Source: Acidimicrobiales bacterium (GTDB lineage: Bacteria; Actinomycetota; Acidimicrobiia; Acidimicrobiales; MedAcidi-G1). Taken from it: a stretch of 64,000 nt of DNA. The notes below the pieces were generated by a model, which worked only from the letters and a program-made list of their open reading frames with translations, had not been told where the DNA came from and ran no database searches. Of this stretch, positions 20,015 through 29,615 are shown in pieces. The position numbers and the translations under genes were made by a program. The DNA is taken from positions 1 through 64,000 of the forward strand of contig JAQWTI010000007.1 in NCBI GenBank assembly GCA_029242745.1. The letters run 5' to 3'. The stretch's first letter is position 1; each line of letters begins with the position of its first letter.

Positions 20015-21186
20015 TGACCCGCCGTCGTGTGGCCGTTACCGGCCTCGGTGTCGTCTCAACGTGCGGCATAGGCACCGAGGCATTCTGGCAGGGCCTTTGT
20101 GGCCCGGCTCCTGACGGCCACCGCGTGATTTCCGACTTCGATCCCTCTCCCTGGTTTAAAAGCCCCAAAGAAGTCCGCCGTAGCGACCGGTGCACTCAGT
20201 TTGCCGTTGCTGCTGCCGATATGGCTCTCGAAGAGGCAGGTGAACTGACCGCTGACCCAACCCGCCGTGGCGTCTTCATCGGAACAGGTATTGGTGGAAT
20301 CCAAACTCTCGAAAACCAGATTCTCGTCATGAACGAAAACGGGGCCCGCCGGGTGTCCCCGTTCCTCATACCGATGATGATGCCGAATGCTGCTCCAGCT
20401 GCGGTCTCGATGAAACATGGCTTCGAGGGTCCGGCTGAGAATACATGCACGGCCTGCGCTGCGGGAACCCATGCCGTGGCTAACGCCGCCCGACTTATCG
20501 CTTACGGCCGCTGTGACGTGGTCTTGGCCGGTGCCAGTGAGGCTCCCTTCGTGGATGCTGCTATGGCCGGGTTCACTAACATGACGGCCTTTTCCTCCAC
20601 TGGGATCTCCAGACCGTTCGACGCTGAACGAGATGGCTTCGTGATGGGCGAAGGTGCCGGGGTTCTTGTCTTGGAGGACTGGGAGACTGCCGAAGCCCGT
20701 GGAGCCACAATTCTTGCGGAGATCCTCGGTGGCGCCAGCACAGCCGACGCCCACCACATCACTGCACCCTCGCCTGGCGGTCGCGGCGCGGTCAACTGTA
20801 TGCGATTGGCCCTTGAGGAGGCGGGCGTGGATGCAGCCGATGTGGCCCACGTCAATGCACACGGGACCTCAACTCCACTGAACGACATGGCTGAAGCAGT
20901 TGCGATGACAGAAGTATTTGGCGACAACGGCCCAAAAGTCACTTCCACCAAGGGTATAACTGGCCACGCACTGGGCGCGGCAGGCGCCCTCGAAGCGGTC
21001 GCTGTGGTCCTCGCAATGCAGAAAGGGCTTATTCCACCCACTGCTGGCTACAGCACAGCCGATCCCGAGATGCCTGAAATCGATATTGTCAGCAACACTC
21101 CGGAACCGTGGACCCCCAGCATCTCCATGTCGAACTCATTCGGGTTCGGTGGCCATAACGGCAGCGTTGTCCTAGGCCCAGCCTGA
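20014..21186 (+). CDS. fabF: 3-oxoacyl-ACP synthase II (KAS II)
   Basis: Condensing enzyme that extends acyl-ACP with malonyl-ACP. The 390-residue thiolase-fold protein starts TRRRVAVTGLGVVSTCG. Catalytic Cys148 is in CTACAAGTHAV, and the two His are in NAHGTSTPLND and KGITGHALGAAGALE; the C-terminal SNSFGFGGHN is the usual gatekeeper loop. The ATG at 20014 overlaps the acpP stop as ATGA-type coupling; an in-frame TTG at 20011 is less likely. The run ends here; fabZ follows convergently 34 bases on. Confidence 0.96.
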   Translation: MTRRRVAVTGLGVVSTCGIGTEAFWQGLCGPAPDGHRVISDFDPSPWFKSPKEVRRSDRCTQFAVAAADMALEEAGELTADPTRRGVFIGTGIGGIQTLENQILVMNENGARRVSPFLIPMMMPNAAPAAVSMKHGFEGPAENTCTACAAGTHAVANAARLIAYGRCDVVLAGASEAPFVDAAMAGFTNMTAFSSTGISRPFDAERDGFVMGEGAGVLVLEDWETAEARGATILAEILGGASTADAHHITAPSPGGRGAVNCMRLALEEAGVDAADVAHVNAHGTSTPLNDMAEAVAMTEVFGDNGPKVTSTKGITGHALGAAGALEAVAVVLAMQKGLIPPTAGYSTADPEMPEIDIVSNTPEPWTPSISMSNSFGFGGHNGSVVLGPA

Positions 21187-21220
21187 GCCAGACTCCATAG
21201 CACAAACGCTTTAGAACACT

Positions 21221-21655
21221 TCAGACGGAATCAGCGAATACAAAGAGTAACTCGCACCGACAGGCCTCTTCTCCAGCCACCGAAGCCAGGCCTGAACCCT
21301 TGCCCGCCCTAGACGACAACCGGCTCAACTCAACTTCGAGGTCTAGTCGCTCGCCAGGCAGCACCTGCCGACGAAACCGGACTCCGTCAAGACCTCCGAA
21401 CAGTGCGAGCCGCCCGGCAAAATCTGGTCTGGCAAGCAGGGCATACGCTCCCAACTGGGCAATCGACTCGCAAATGAGCACCCCCGGCAGGGTCGGTCGG
21501 TCGGGAAAATGACCCGCAAAAAATGACTCTTCACCAGTCACGTCCCAATAGCCGACAGCTCGCTCCCCCGCGGTCACCTCAGTGACTTCAGTTAGAAATA
21601 GAAAGGGCTCCCGGTGCGGGATGACTGCTTCAGGTGGCAGCAAGAGATCAGACAC
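21221..21655 (-). CDS. fabZ: FabZ-like 3-hydroxyacyl-ACP dehydratase
   Basis: Hot-dog fold dehydratase for the third step of fatty-acid elongation. The 144 residues contain IPHREPFLFLTEV near the start and FFAGHFPDRPTLPGVLICESIAQ with the active-site His and Glu expected of FabZ. GTG start at 21655, AAAGGA about 9 bases upstream. It faces fabF convergently, so it is not in the same transcript although it completes the same cycle. FabA-type isomerase activity cannot be excluded, but the short length fits FabZ. Confidence 0.9.
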   Translation of the reverse strand: MSDLLLPPEAVIPHREPFLFLTEVTEVTAGERAVGYWDVTGEESFFAGHFPDRPTLPGVLICESIAQLGAYALLARPDFAGRLALFGGLDGVRFRRQVLPGERLDLEVELSRLSSRAGKGSGLASVAGEEACRCELLFVFADSV

Positions 21656-21716
21656 AACTGAGCGTTCCTTTCGTTAGATACCGGCTCTCGTACGTCCGAT
21701 CCAACTTGATGCCAAG

Positions 21717-21757
21717 CAAAAACTTCCGAGGCCGAGGTGTCACCACCTCGGCCTCGG
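21717..21757 (-). terminator. Rho-independent terminator of hup
   Basis: A perfect 14-bp inverted repeat (21726-21739 and 21744-21757) with a 4-base loop. Read on the minus strand the stem is followed by AAGTTTTTG, giving the U-rich tail. It lies 46 bases after the hup stop and just upstream of fabZ, separating the two minus-strand genes. Confidence 0.85.
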
Positions 21758-21803
21758 TCACTCTAGAAACTATCTCGGGCCGCTTCAACGGTCCCGCAGA
21801 GAA

Positions 21804-22109
21804 CTACCAGGACGGAGCAGCTGCCGGCGGCTGACGATTAGCGGCAGCCTTCAACTTCGATCCAACCGACACCTTGCAGGCGTTTCGCGCAGCCACCTCA
21901 ACAGGTGCCCCCGTCTGGGGATTCCGCGCCGTTCTCGCTGCCCGATGGACCTGCTCAAAGGAAATCCACCCGGGAATCGAAACTTTGTCACCACCAGCAG
22001 CCACGGCATCGGCTACAACATCAAAGAACGCATCCAAACAGGCCCCGGCGTCTTTACTCGACGTCCCAGCCCGTTCTGCCATCGCTCCAATTACATCGCT
22101 CTTGTTCAT
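21804..22109 (-). CDS. hup: HU-family DNA-binding protein
   Basis: Histone-like protein that bends and compacts DNA. The 101 residues show the HU fold: MNKSDVIGAMAERAG, DAFFDVVADAVAAGGDKVSIPGW, and the DNA-binding arm RAARTARNPQTGAPVEVAA. The long Lys/Ala tail of mycobacterial HU is absent; the C-terminus is a short NRQPPAAAPSW. The ATG has AAAGGAGA 7 bases upstream, and a strong hairpin terminator follows, so it is probably a single-gene transcript. Confidence 0.95.
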   Translation of the reverse strand: MNKSDVIGAMAERAGTSSKDAGACLDAFFDVVADAVAAGGDKVSIPGWISFEQVHRAARTARNPQTGAPVEVAARNACKVSVGSKLKAAANRQPPAAAPSW

Positions 22110-22163
22110 TGACCATCTCCTTTGGGTCTCGGGATGGGTACACCCACCTCGTGGTCTAATGAC

Positions 22164-22192
22164 ATCCGACTACTTTTAGCCCTCCATGTCAA
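22164..22192 (-). promoter_or_regulatory. Candidate promoter upstream of hup
   Basis: On the minus strand a consensus -35 TTGACA (22187-22192) is followed after 17 bases by TCGGAT (22164-22169), which matches the -10 consensus at only three positions. It lies 55 bases upstream of the hup start. The -35 is good, the -10 weak. Confidence 0.35.
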
Positions 22193-22264
22193 GCATTTCC
22201 CAACAATGATCCCCATGATTGCAACGATCCACACCCTGCATCAACCAACTTGGAGAATGACAAG

Positions 22265-22279
22265 CCCTCTCGGAGAGGG
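22265..22279 (-). terminator. Candidate hairpin after the globin gene
   Basis: CCCTCT and AGAGGG form a 6-bp stem with a 3-base loop, 30 bases after the globin stop on the minus strand. The following CTTGTCATT is only weakly U-rich, so termination strength is doubtful. Confidence 0.3.
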
Positions 22280-22309
22280 ACCAAAACACTCAAGTGGGTT
22301 GGTGATCCA

Positions 22310-22753
22310 TCAGTCTGGCGTGTTGACGAGGTGCTGGGCCGCTTCCACGAAATACTCAATCACAACTGATTCAGCCCCTGCACTCAGTCCTCCTCCGTGT
22401 ACAGCGTGGACCATGGAGCGCAGCCACGCATCCCGTTGAACTGGACCAATCATGAATGGCGCATGGCGCATTCGCAGCCGGGGATGCCCTCGTTCGGCGC
22501 TGTAGTCAGGTGGCCCTCCCCAGTACTGTCGGAGAAATCCAGCAAGCCGATTAATCGGACCCTCAAGATCTGTGGGATACAGAGGTCGCAGTAGGGGGTC
22601 AGTCAGAACTCCGTCGTAGAACCGGATTGCCAACTCATCGAACCAGCGTGGGCCAACGAGCTCGTATAGCGTTTCGGCGACAACACAGGTCCTGTCTTGC
22701 GTTGTGTCTGCCCAGGTCCACAGGGGGTTTCCTGATGCGTCAGGTCCCGTCAC
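22310..22753 (-). CDS. glbO: Group II truncated haemoglobin
   Basis: Small haem protein of the trHbO class, implicated in oxygen or NO chemistry. The pattern FLRQYWGGPPDYSAERGHPRLRM (split by the haem pocket), RHAPFMIGPVQRDAWLRSM with the proximal His and the conserved Trp, and QHLVNTPD at the end closely follow mycobacterial GlbO. The N-terminus is about 15-20 residues longer than usual; the first Met overlaps the trpA stop by 4 bases, and a later start is possible. Its position at the end of the trp genes looks co-transcribed, though no metabolic link is known. Confidence 0.93.
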   Translation of the reverse strand: MTGPDASGNPLWTWADTTQDRTCVVAETLYELVGPRWFDELAIRFYDGVLTDPLLRPLYPTDLEGPINRLAGFLRQYWGGPPDYSAERGHPRLRMRHAPFMIGPVQRDAWLRSMVHAVHGGGLSAGAESVVIEYFVEAAQHLVNTPD

Positions 22754-23562
22754 CTTGCATCAAGGGCATTACGAAAATCGGCAACTAGTTCGGCTACCCC
22801 TTCAGGACCCGCTTGATCCAACATACGTTGGACGACGGCTGACCCGACTACTACTCCATCACCGTATTGCGAGGCCTCCACCGCCTGGCCGGGAGTTCCG
22901 ACACCAACACCTACCAAGACGGGTACATCAGTGATCGGCTTCAACCTTGAAGCGATTTCAATAGCACTAGATGCCAACTCAGCCCGCACCCCGGTCACAC
23001 CCAGAAGTCCGACTCCATAAACAAAACCGCGCGTGCGCTCGCATATTCTCTGCAACCGTTCGTCTGAGGCAGTCGGGGCGGCCAACAAGATCGTTTCGAC
23101 CCCACTATCAGTGGCCACCTCAATCCAGGCGCTGGACTCCTCTAGGGGCAGGTCCGGCAGGATGCAGCCAGAAACCCCCGCTGCGGCCAACGACTCAGCG
23201 AAACGCTCTAGACCCATACGAAAAGCAATGTTGTAATAGGTCATCACTACCAGTGGAACACCGACATCTGAATCCCGTAGAGCATTCAAAATAGTCACCG
23301 GCGTGGCCCCGGAGTTTAGTGCCGCATCGTTGGCAGCCTGTATGGTCGGCCCATCCATGACTGGGTCCGAGAACGGAATGCCGATCTCGACAACATCAGC
23401 ACCCGCGTCGGCTACTGCGCGTGCTGTCTCCAACCAGTCGTCTCCGAGGCCTCCAGTCACGTACACAACAAGACATTTGCCTCCGATGTCGCGCCGGGCT
23501 CGTAAGGCATTTTCAACCCGCCCCGTTGCCCGAAGGCCATCATCTAGCCCCCCGGCACTCAA
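22750..23562 (-). CDS. trpA: Tryptophan synthase alpha chain
   Basis: Cleaves indole-3-glycerol phosphate to indole, which passes to TrpB. A 270-residue TIM barrel with catalytic Glu59 in [11 protein letters not shown] and Asp70 in VMDGPTIQ, the loop [10 protein letters not shown] and the phosphate site [10 protein letters not shown]. Start and stop both overlap neighbours by 4 bases (trpB upstream, globin downstream). No missing residues. Confidence 0.97.
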   Translation of the reverse strand: MSAGGLDDGLRATGRVENALRARRDIGGKCLVVYVTGGLGDDWLETARAVADAGADVVEIGIPFSDPVMDGPTIQAANDAALNSGATPVTILNALRDSDVGVPLVVMTYYNIAFRMGLERFAESLAAAGVSGCILPDLPLEESSAWIEVATDSGVETILLAAPTASDERLQRICERTRGFVYGVGLLGVTGVRAELASSAIEIASRLKPITDVPVLVGVGVGTPGQAVEASQYGDGVVVGSAVVQRMLDQAGPEGVAELVADFRNALDAR

Positions 23563-24713
23563 CCTAAAACGTCCATCATTTGGGCCACATCCTTATCGCC
23601 CCGCCCCGAGAGATTCACGACCACCGACTTCCCAGCCAGCGCTGCACGTTCGCGAGATACCCAAGCCAGGGCATGAGCGGGTTCAAGTGCGGGGATAATC
23701 CCTTCAGATCGACTCAACATCCGGAAAGCCTCCACGACCTCGTCGTCGTTCACAGCCTCGTATCGGGCCCGGCCGATAGAAGCCAGATGGCTGTGTTCTG
23801 GTCCGACCCCGGGGTAGTCCAGACCAGCGCTTATCGACTGCGCTTCGAGCACCTGTCCGAATTCATCCTGCATGAGAAAAGAATCCATGCCATGGACTAC
23901 GCCGGGTAGGCCCCGGCCCACCGCCGCACCACCAGCTGGTTCGACTCCCACCAACTCTGTCGCCGCATCGGCAAAGCCTGAAAAGATACCAATAGCATTG
24001 GAACCCCCGCCGACACATGCCACAACAACATCGGGTGGGCCCCCCAGCAAGGCCTCGCTCTGCGCTCGGGCCTCCTTACCCAGAACCTCATGGAACGTTC
24101 TCACCATCCATGGGTAAGGGTGTGGACCCATTACAGATCCTAGGCAATAGTGCGATTCAGTCACCGTTGCCACCCAGTCTCGCATAGCCTCATTTACCGC
24201 GTCTTTGAGGGTGCGGCTGCCCGATAGTGCGGTGCGAACCTCGGCGCCCAGTAGGTGCATCCTGAATACATTTAGTTCCTGTCGCTCTACATCGACTTCG
24301 CCCATGTACACGCAGCACTCCATACCCAAAAGGGCAGCAGCTGTTGCCGAAGCGACACCGTGTTGGCCCGCCCCTGTCTCTGCCAGCAAGCGCGTCTTGC
24401 CCATTCTCTGTGCAAGCAAAGCCTGCCCCAGCACATTGTTAATCTTGTGCGAACCCGTGTGATTGAGGTCCTCACGCTTGAGCAGTAAACGGCAACCCAA
24501 CTCTTCAGACAAGTTGTGGCACTCGGTCATTGGGGAGGGCCGACCGGCGTAGTCGGCCAGCAAGGCGTCCAAATCAGCGCGAAAACTCGGGTCAGCCCAA
24601 GCCTCTCGAAATGCACTTTCCAACTCGAGTACGGCCGGCATAAGCGTTTCAGGCACGAAACGGCCGCCAAAATTACCGAACCTTCCCTCGGACGTGGGTT
24701 CTTGCAATGTCAT
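23559..24713 (-). CDS. trpB: Tryptophan synthase beta chain
   Basis: PLP enzyme that condenses indole with serine. The 384 residues carry Lys90 in [13 protein letters not shown], which forms the Schiff base, then [19 protein letters not shown], the phosphate-binding [10 protein letters not shown] and the C-terminal NLSGRGDKD. The start [16 protein letters not shown] is typical of TrpB1, the form that pairs with TrpA. It overlaps trpA by 4 bases. Confidence 0.97.
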   Translation of the reverse strand: MTLQEPTSEGRFGNFGGRFVPETLMPAVLELESAFREAWADPSFRADLDALLADYAGRPSPMTECHNLSEELGCRLLLKREDLNHTGSHKINNVLGQALLAQRMGKTRLLAETGAGQHGVASATAAALLGMECCVYMGEVDVERQELNVFRMHLLGAEVRTALSGSRTLKDAVNEAMRDWVATVTESHYCLGSVMGPHPYPWMVRTFHEVLGKEARAQSEALLGGPPDVVVACVGGGSNAIGIFSGFADAATELVGVEPAGGAAVGRGLPGVVHGMDSFLMQDEFGQVLEAQSISAGLDYPGVGPEHSHLASIGRARYEAVNDDEVVEAFRMLSRSEGIIPALEPAHALAWVSRERAALAGKSVVVNLSGRGDKDVAQMMDVLG

Positions 24714-24735
24714 GGGCTACCTAATTTCCTAGCTT

Positions 24736-25410
24736 TCATAAAGAATCGTCTCGTTCCCAGTCAAACGGCCGGTGCCCTGAATCTTGCTCGTGGCTGGCCC
24801 GCCTGTGAGGTCGAGCAGATCGAGCGTTGGACATGAACGCCCGGAGAAGGCGTGGGTCTTTTTTCCCAAACTCGGCCTCCACTCCCGTGGATACATCAAC
24901 TCCATAAGGATCTACCCGTTCAATTGCCTCCCGTACGTTGTCTGGACTGAGTCCCCCAGCCAACAGCACCGGTCTAACCGCTGATGGCTCAGCGGCCATG
25001 GACCAGTCGAACACCTCGCCTGATCCAGGCTTCGGAGCATCGAGCAACAGCAGGTCTGCACCAAACTCCTCGAACCGTTCCACGTCGGACGAACCAGCAG
25101 ACAGAGCCCGGATGGTAACGGGTACACGAGCGGCAACCCAGCGAGTAGTGGTGGGTGACTCGTTCCCGTGAAGCTGGGCGGCACGTAGCCCTATCCGATT
25201 CACAGTCTCGACCACCCGTGCCTTTCCCATATTTCGAAACACCCCGACCGTCATCACATCCGCCGGCAACTGGCCCACGATGTCGCGCACCACCCGCTCA
25301 GACACCTGCCGGTGCGACGAGGCAAAGACAAAGCCCAAGGCATCAGCTCCCAAAGCGGTAGCCAAAAGCGCATCCTCGACAGTAGTAATTCCACATATCT
25401 TGATGAACAT
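24736..25410 (-). CDS. trpF: Phosphoribosylanthranilate isomerase
   Basis: Third enzyme of the tryptophan branch. MFIKICGITTVEDA at the start gives the catalytic Cys; LQLHGNE is represented as AAQLHGNESP, and later come DLLLLDAP with the catalytic Asp, VLLAGGLSPDNV and GVDVSTGVE. The ATG at 25410 is preferred to one 18 bases upstream because KICGI should lie near the N-terminus. The C-terminal 25 residues are charged and unconserved. Many Actinobacteria lack trpF and use PriA instead, so its presence matters for reading hisA. Confidence 0.95.
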   Translation of the reverse strand: MFIKICGITTVEDALLATALGADALGFVFASSHRQVSERVVRDIVGQLPADVMTVGVFRNMGKARVVETVNRIGLRAAQLHGNESPTTTRWVAARVPVTIRALSAGSSDVERFEEFGADLLLLDAPKPGSGEVFDWSMAAEPSAVRPVLLAGGLSPDNVREAIERVDPYGVDVSTGVEAEFGKKDPRLLRAFMSNARSARPHRRASHEQDSGHRPFDWERDDSL

Positions 25411-25417
25411 CTTCAGA

Positions 25418-26224
25418 TCATCCCCCATTCGGAGGGCCAGTGGCCACCTTCCTAAGATCTCGAACAGCGGTGGCCCGATTTTTGGCAGTCACCAGCGACT
25501 CCCCTACCAAAACAGCGTGGTAGCCGGCATTGACAAGTATTTGTGCATCATCAGGTCCGCGCACTCCTGATTCAGCCACCCGGATGACCCCAGATGGCAT
25601 CAGAGGGGCCATGAGCACAGCACGATTCGGATCGACCTCAAACGTGGTCAGATTCCTCTGGTTAACTCCAACGAGACAGGCATTTACGGCTAGTGCGCGC
25701 TCCAACTCCGCCTCATCGTGCACCTCTACGAGAGTATCGAGCCCTAACTCGTCGGCGAGGGCATGAAAGTCGGCTAGTTCGACTTCGTCGAGAGCCGCGA
25801 CAATCAAGAGGACCGCATCGGCGCCCATCAACCGGGCGTCACATATGTCCCTGGCATCTACAGTGAAGTCTTTCCGCAAGAGTGGTACTCGCACAGCCGT
25901 GCGAGCAGCCGCCAGGTCTTCGGGAGACCCTCCGAAGTGGTCGAATTCGGTCAAGATCGAAAGACAGGCTGCTCCGCCAGCGAAATACTCCACAGCGATG
26001 TCAGCAGGATCCAAGCCAGCGAATAAATCTCCCCTTGAAGGTGAGCGGCGCTTTATCTCGGCGATAACGCTGAGTTGCTGATCTTCGTCGGAAAGTAGAG
26101 CTTCAGCGAAACCCCGAGGCTTGGGTAGCGAACCCGCCGCATCGATCAGGACATCAAGTGCCCGGCCATCAGCCCGTGCACGAGTGCGATGGCGATGAAG
26201 GATTCGATCAAGATACGTATCCAC
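25418..26224 (-). CDS. trpC: Indole-3-glycerol phosphate synthase
   Basis: Closes the indole ring. The 268-residue barrel has VIAEIKRRSPSRGDL with the catalytic Glu and Lys, LRKDFTVDARD with the second Lys, LVEVHDEAELERAL, VGVNQRNLTTF and ESGVRGPDDA. GTG start at 26224 with AAAGG almost adjacent, so the exact start is a little uncertain. It is 7 bases upstream of trpF and is preceded by 148 bases without a gene, so a promoter for trpCFBA may lie there; I could not define one. Confidence 0.96.
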   Translation of the reverse strand: MDTYLDRILHRHRTRARADGRALDVLIDAAGSLPKPRGFAEALLSDEDQQLSVIAEIKRRSPSRGDLFAGLDPADIAVEYFAGGAACLSILTEFDHFGGSPEDLAAARTAVRVPLLRKDFTVDARDICDARLMGADAVLLIVAALDEVELADFHALADELGLDTLVEVHDEAELERALAVNACLVGVNQRNLTTFEVDPNRAVLMAPLMPSGVIRVAESGVRGPDDAQILVNAGYHAVLVGESLVTAKNRATAVRDLRKVATGPPNGG

Positions 26225-26372
26225 CTTTGGAGACTACCGACACCCTTTGACGTACCCGAGTGTGGGTCTGTTCATTAAATTCGCGCTTCTGCCAACAACG
26301 GTTACTGGTTAACAGCCACCTAGACGTTCTTCTTTCATTGATCAGCGAACCGTCATGATCCTTTAGACCGTC

Positions 26373-27194
26373 TTAATCGGCAAGCAGCGATATCGGCACC
26401 CCGCCGGCATCAGCTGTCGTTGGCACGGTTATGGCTCGCTTGAGTTCAACGAGTGCCACGAAATCCTCCGTCGGCAAGGACGCTGCACTGGTAACTCTCC
26501 CGGCCGTCACTCCGTCGACAGTGCACTCTGTATCTACGGCGGGGGTTGACCCCCGGCCAACAGCACGAACAATCCGGGTCGGGGTACCGGCACCGCGGCT
26601 ATCTATACGTGCCACCAACTCTTGGCCCGTATAGCAGCCTTTTGTGAAACTGACTGAGCGATTCACCACACCTGTGGCACCAGGAATAGTTGAGTCATCG
26701 ATTTCAGCACCCATCACTGGGATGCCGGCCGCAATCCGTCGCTGTTCCCACACCGAGTGGGGAACCTCGTCGATCCCGTCAGGCACGGCTACTTTCGGCC
26801 CGAGTAGATCTAACGCCGCTAAACCCGGCCAAGACACTGGAACCACCACACCTTCCCTCTCCGGCTCCACCATGCCGACAGGGTCCATCACCGTCACCAG
26901 CTCCCATGCCATCAACTCGACAGCACAATCCGTGCGTAACAAAAAGCGATTAAGTCGCGCAACAACAACCGTCCCCCAGCCTGCATCAACGTCCAAGAGA
27001 TAGATGTCGTCGGCCACAAAGATGATCCGCATCCAAGCGTCAACTTTGCCATTCGGCTGGAGTACGAAAGTATCGGCAGACTCGCCAATATTTAATGCTG
27101 TAACGTCCTGACTCAACTGGCCTTGCAAGTAGGTCCGAGAATCGGGCCCGGCAACTTGGACCACGTCTCTGTCACGACGAACTGCGGTAGCCAC
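26373..27194 (-). CDS. ygfZ: YgfZ/GcvT-like iron-sulfur cluster assembly protein
   Basis: Folate-binding YgfZ family protein, known to help assemble or repair iron-sulfur enzymes. The diagnostic motif KGCYTGQELVAR is near residue 186, and the N-terminus has QVAGPDSRTYLQGQLSQDV, as in the family. It is not a glycine-cleavage T protein: the length (273) and the KGC[FY]xGQE motif favour YgfZ. It lies 8 bases from the trpE stop on the same strand, an unusual neighbour within the trp genes. Confidence 0.9.
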   Translation of the reverse strand: MATAVRRDRDVVQVAGPDSRTYLQGQLSQDVTALNIGESADTFVLQPNGKVDAWMRIIFVADDIYLLDVDAGWGTVVVARLNRFLLRTDCAVELMAWELVTVMDPVGMVEPEREGVVVPVSWPGLAALDLLGPKVAVPDGIDEVPHSVWEQRRIAAGIPVMGAEIDDSTIPGATGVVNRSVSFTKGCYTGQELVARIDSRGAGTPTRIVRAVGRGSTPAVDTECTVDGVTAGRVTSAASLPTEDFVALVELKRAITVPTTADAGGVPISLLAD

Positions 27195-27202
27195 TAGGAA
27201 CC

Positions 27203-28771
27203 TCAGCGCCCGACTGCAGCCTGACGGGCAGCCGTCATCCTGCGGGCAGCTGGAATAGCAGACAACAGCGCTCGCGCTTTATTTTGGCACTCAAGGTTCT
27301 CAAGCTCCGGAACACTGTCGGCCACAATTCCCGCCCCAGCTTGAACTGAGGCAACTCCGTCCGCCACGAACATGGTCCGAATAGCTATGGCCGTATCGAT
27401 ATTCCCGGAAAAGTCAAAATAGCCAACCACTCCGGCGTACGGGCCACGCTTGACTGGCTCCAAGGCATCAATGATTTCCATGGCGCGAACTTTAGGTGCA
27501 CCGGACACCGTACCCGCCGGCAGGGTGGCTCTAAGCACATCTATCGGAGACTGGCCTTGAGCTAGTTCTCCAACCACCTGGCTGGTGAGGTGCATGACGT
27601 GGCTGTAGTACTCCAACGTCATCATCTCATCTACCTCTTCGGTGCCGAAGGCCACAACACGCCCTAGGTCATTGCGGGCTAAGTCGACAAGCATTACGTG
27701 TTCGGCAATCTCCTTCGGGTCTTCGACCAGTTCAGCGGCCATGCGACGATCCTCAACATCGGTTTGCCCACGTCTGCGTGTTCCAGCGATAGGCCGCGAG
27801 ACCACTCTCCCATCAAGAAGTTGCACCATCGGCTCTGGTGAGGCTCCCACTACGACGAGGTCTTCGTAACGGAGGAAGTACATGTAAGGGCTGGGGTTGA
27901 TCTGTCGAAGCACTCTGTAGACGTCGAAGGGCTCAGCTTCGAGTTCGACGTCAAAGCGCTGCGACAGAACAACTTGGAAGACCTCCCCAGCCAGAATGTG
28001 CTGGCGGACCACTTCTACAGCGGTCTCATAGGTTTCAGCGCTCATGGTTGAAGTGACCTCAGGAGGTTCATCTTCAGGGTAGGGCGGAGACATAAGGGGC
28101 TCTTCCAGTGGCCTTGCGCCGTCGTTGGCCAGCTGGTCGAGTCGACCCACTGCCTCGTCGTAGGCGAGATCCAGTACGGCTTCGTCAACTGCAGAATCGC
28201 CGGTGAGCTCGGGCACGATCACGTTGGCCAGCAGGAAGGCCCTCTGCCGCCAGTGGTCAATAGCTACCACTTCACCGATGACCGACATGATCCCGTCAGG
28301 AAATCCACGATCATCTGGCGGCACATCGGGTAGGTGCTCGATCTCACGAACTACGTCATAACCGAGGTAGCCCATCAGTCCGCCATGCAGGGGCGGCAAA
28401 CCCTCGATGGAAGGAGACTGATAGTGGGTCAGTAAATCTTCAATCGCGACCAAGATCCCAGCGTCAGTTCGGATGCCGGCAGGAAGATTTCCAGTTACCT
28501 CTAGGCCTCCCCCCGATGATGAGGTGATCGTGGCAGAAGGATTGCGGCCAATAAATGACCACCGGCCCCAGGTCTCTGCCCTGTCAACCGTCTCAAGTAG
28601 AAACCCTTCACCCTCACCGACACAACGAGCGAAAAGTGCGACAGGAGTGGTTAGGTCAGCTAGCAACTCACGCCAGACAGGCACCACGGCATGATCCCGG
28701 GCCAACACTTGAAACGTCGGACGGTCTGGATTGGTCACAGGGAGATCTGTCTGCTCAGACGCTGCCAACAC
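27203..28771 (-). CDS. trpE: Anthranilate synthase component I
   Basis: Makes anthranilate from chorismate with ammonia from TrpG. The N-terminal regulatory half has [13 protein letters not shown] and RWSFIGRNP; the catalytic half has [62 protein letters not shown] and [10 protein letters not shown]. The frame is open to 28843, but the AAAAGGA at about 28784 points to the GTG at 28771 or TTG at 28774, inside the end of hisI. About 522 residues, close to mycobacterial TrpE. TrpG and TrpD are not in the window. Confidence 0.95.
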   Translation of the reverse strand: MLAASEQTDLPVTNPDRPTFQVLARDHAVVPVWRELLADLTTPVALFARCVGEGEGFLLETVDRAETWGRWSFIGRNPSATITSSSGGGLEVTGNLPAGIRTDAGILVAIEDLLTHYQSPSIEGLPPLHGGLMGYLGYDVVREIEHLPDVPPDDRGFPDGIMSVIGEVVAIDHWRQRAFLLANVIVPELTGDSAVDEAVLDLAYDEAVGRLDQLANDGARPLEEPLMSPPYPEDEPPEVTSTMSAETYETAVEVVRQHILAGEVFQVVLSQRFDVELEAEPFDVYRVLRQINPSPYMYFLRYEDLVVVGASPEPMVQLLDGRVVSRPIAGTRRRGQTDVEDRRMAAELVEDPKEIAEHVMLVDLARNDLGRVVAFGTEEVDEMMTLEYYSHVMHLTSQVVGELAQGQSPIDVLRATLPAGTVSGAPKVRAMEIIDALEPVKRGPYAGVVGYFDFSGNIDTAIAIRTMFVADGVASVQAGAGIVADSVPELENLECQNKARALLSAIPAARRMTAARQAAVGR

Positions 28772-29162
28772 CAACGCCCACATCCTTTTGAGGGCCGAAA
28801 GAACGGTAGAAGCAACTGTATTCGCCAGTATGGCAGGCACCATTTCCCTCCTGCTCCACTACAAACAAGAGTGTGTCTCCGTCACAGTCGTAATACGCCT
28901 CACGGATGTACTGACGGTCGCCGGATGTCTCACCCTTACACCAGTACTCTTTGCGGCTGCGGCTCCAGAACCAGGTACGCCCGGTAGCCATTGTCTCACG
29001 TAGCGAGTCAGCGTTCATCCACGCCATCATCAGCACCCGACCGGTGTGTTCCTCCTGAACAATGGCCGGCACCAATCCATCCTCATTGAAGGTAACGGCG
29101 TCCATTTGCTCAGCAGTAGCAGCAATAGGGGTCGACTCGAATGTCGTGATCTCTGCGCTCAT
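28755..29162 (-). CDS. hisI: Phosphoribosyl-AMP cyclohydrolase
   Basis: Third step of histidine synthesis. Zinc-binding and catalytic motifs are present: [32 protein letters not shown], the DCDGD motif and [15 protein letters not shown]. The 135 residues hold only the cyclohydrolase; the pyrophosphohydrolase (HisE) is not fused and not in the window. The first 19 residues are not conserved, and an ATG at 29105 is an alternative start. The 3' end overlaps the trpE start by about 17 bases. Confidence 0.94.
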   Translation of the reverse strand: MSAEITTFESTPIAATAEQMDAVTFNEDGLVPAIVQEEHTGRVLMMAWMNADSLRETMATGRTWFWSRSRKEYWCKGETSGDRQYIREAYYDCDGDTLLFVVEQEGNGACHTGEYSCFYRSFGPQKDVGVGVGSV

Positions 29163-29206
29163 ACGGCCAGTCTACGGCCACCCCCAGATGGGGCACCTGA
29201 GGTTTT

Positions 29207-29542
29207 CTAGAGGTAGAGGCCCGTACTGCCTTCTTCTAGACGCTGGGCTGCCACAGCGTGAACATCGCGCTCACGCAAGATGATGTAGTCATGGCCCCGG
29301 ACCTCGACCTCGTAACGGTCCTCAGGATTGAATAACACCTGATCTTCAACCTCCATTGCGCGCACATTTGGTCCAACTGCAACAACCTGGGCCCAAGCGA
29401 GGCGTTTACCCACCTGAGCGGTCGCCGGGATCAAAATGCCTCCCGTGGAACGGCGCTCACCCTCCTCGGTGTCGGTCCGCACCAAGATTCGATCGTTGAG
29501 CATCTTGATCGGTAGCCCCTCGTGGTCCGAAGGACCAGGCAT
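29207..29542 (-). CDS. GroES-like (Cpn10) protein
   Basis: A 111-residue protein with the 10-kDa chaperonin fold: IKMLNDRILVRTDTEEGE, the mobile-loop equivalent STGGILIPATAQVGK, AQVVAVGPN, VEDQVLFNPEDRYEVEV and DYIILRERDVHAV. Homology covers the whole GroES domain, and a GGILIP segment that could contact GroEL is retained. The ATG at 29542 has GGAGG about 10 bases upstream; the frame is open to 29644. It sits between hisF and hisI with no groEL nearby, so it is likely a paralogue with a special role rather than the main GroES. That reading is inference. Confidence 0.75.
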   Translation of the reverse strand: MPGPSDHEGLPIKMLNDRILVRTDTEEGERRSTGGILIPATAQVGKRLAWAQVVAVGPNVRAMEVEDQVLFNPEDRYEVEVRGHDYIILRERDVHAVAAQRLEEGSTGLYL

Positions 29543-29615
29543 AACGCCGTTGCCTCCGGGGGTCGAACCAGGCAAGGTCGTTGTCGTATCCACGAGCCCC
29601 ACGGTACCGGCGTCG

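Noticed and set aside
22122-22439. Plus-strand frame spanning the hup-globin gap
   Set aside because: No ribosome-binding site, and half of it is antisense to the globin gene.
26225-26372. Trp leader peptide, attenuator or T-box upstream of trpC
   Set aside because: No Trp-rich small frame, antiterminator pair or T-box sequence was visible on the minus strand.
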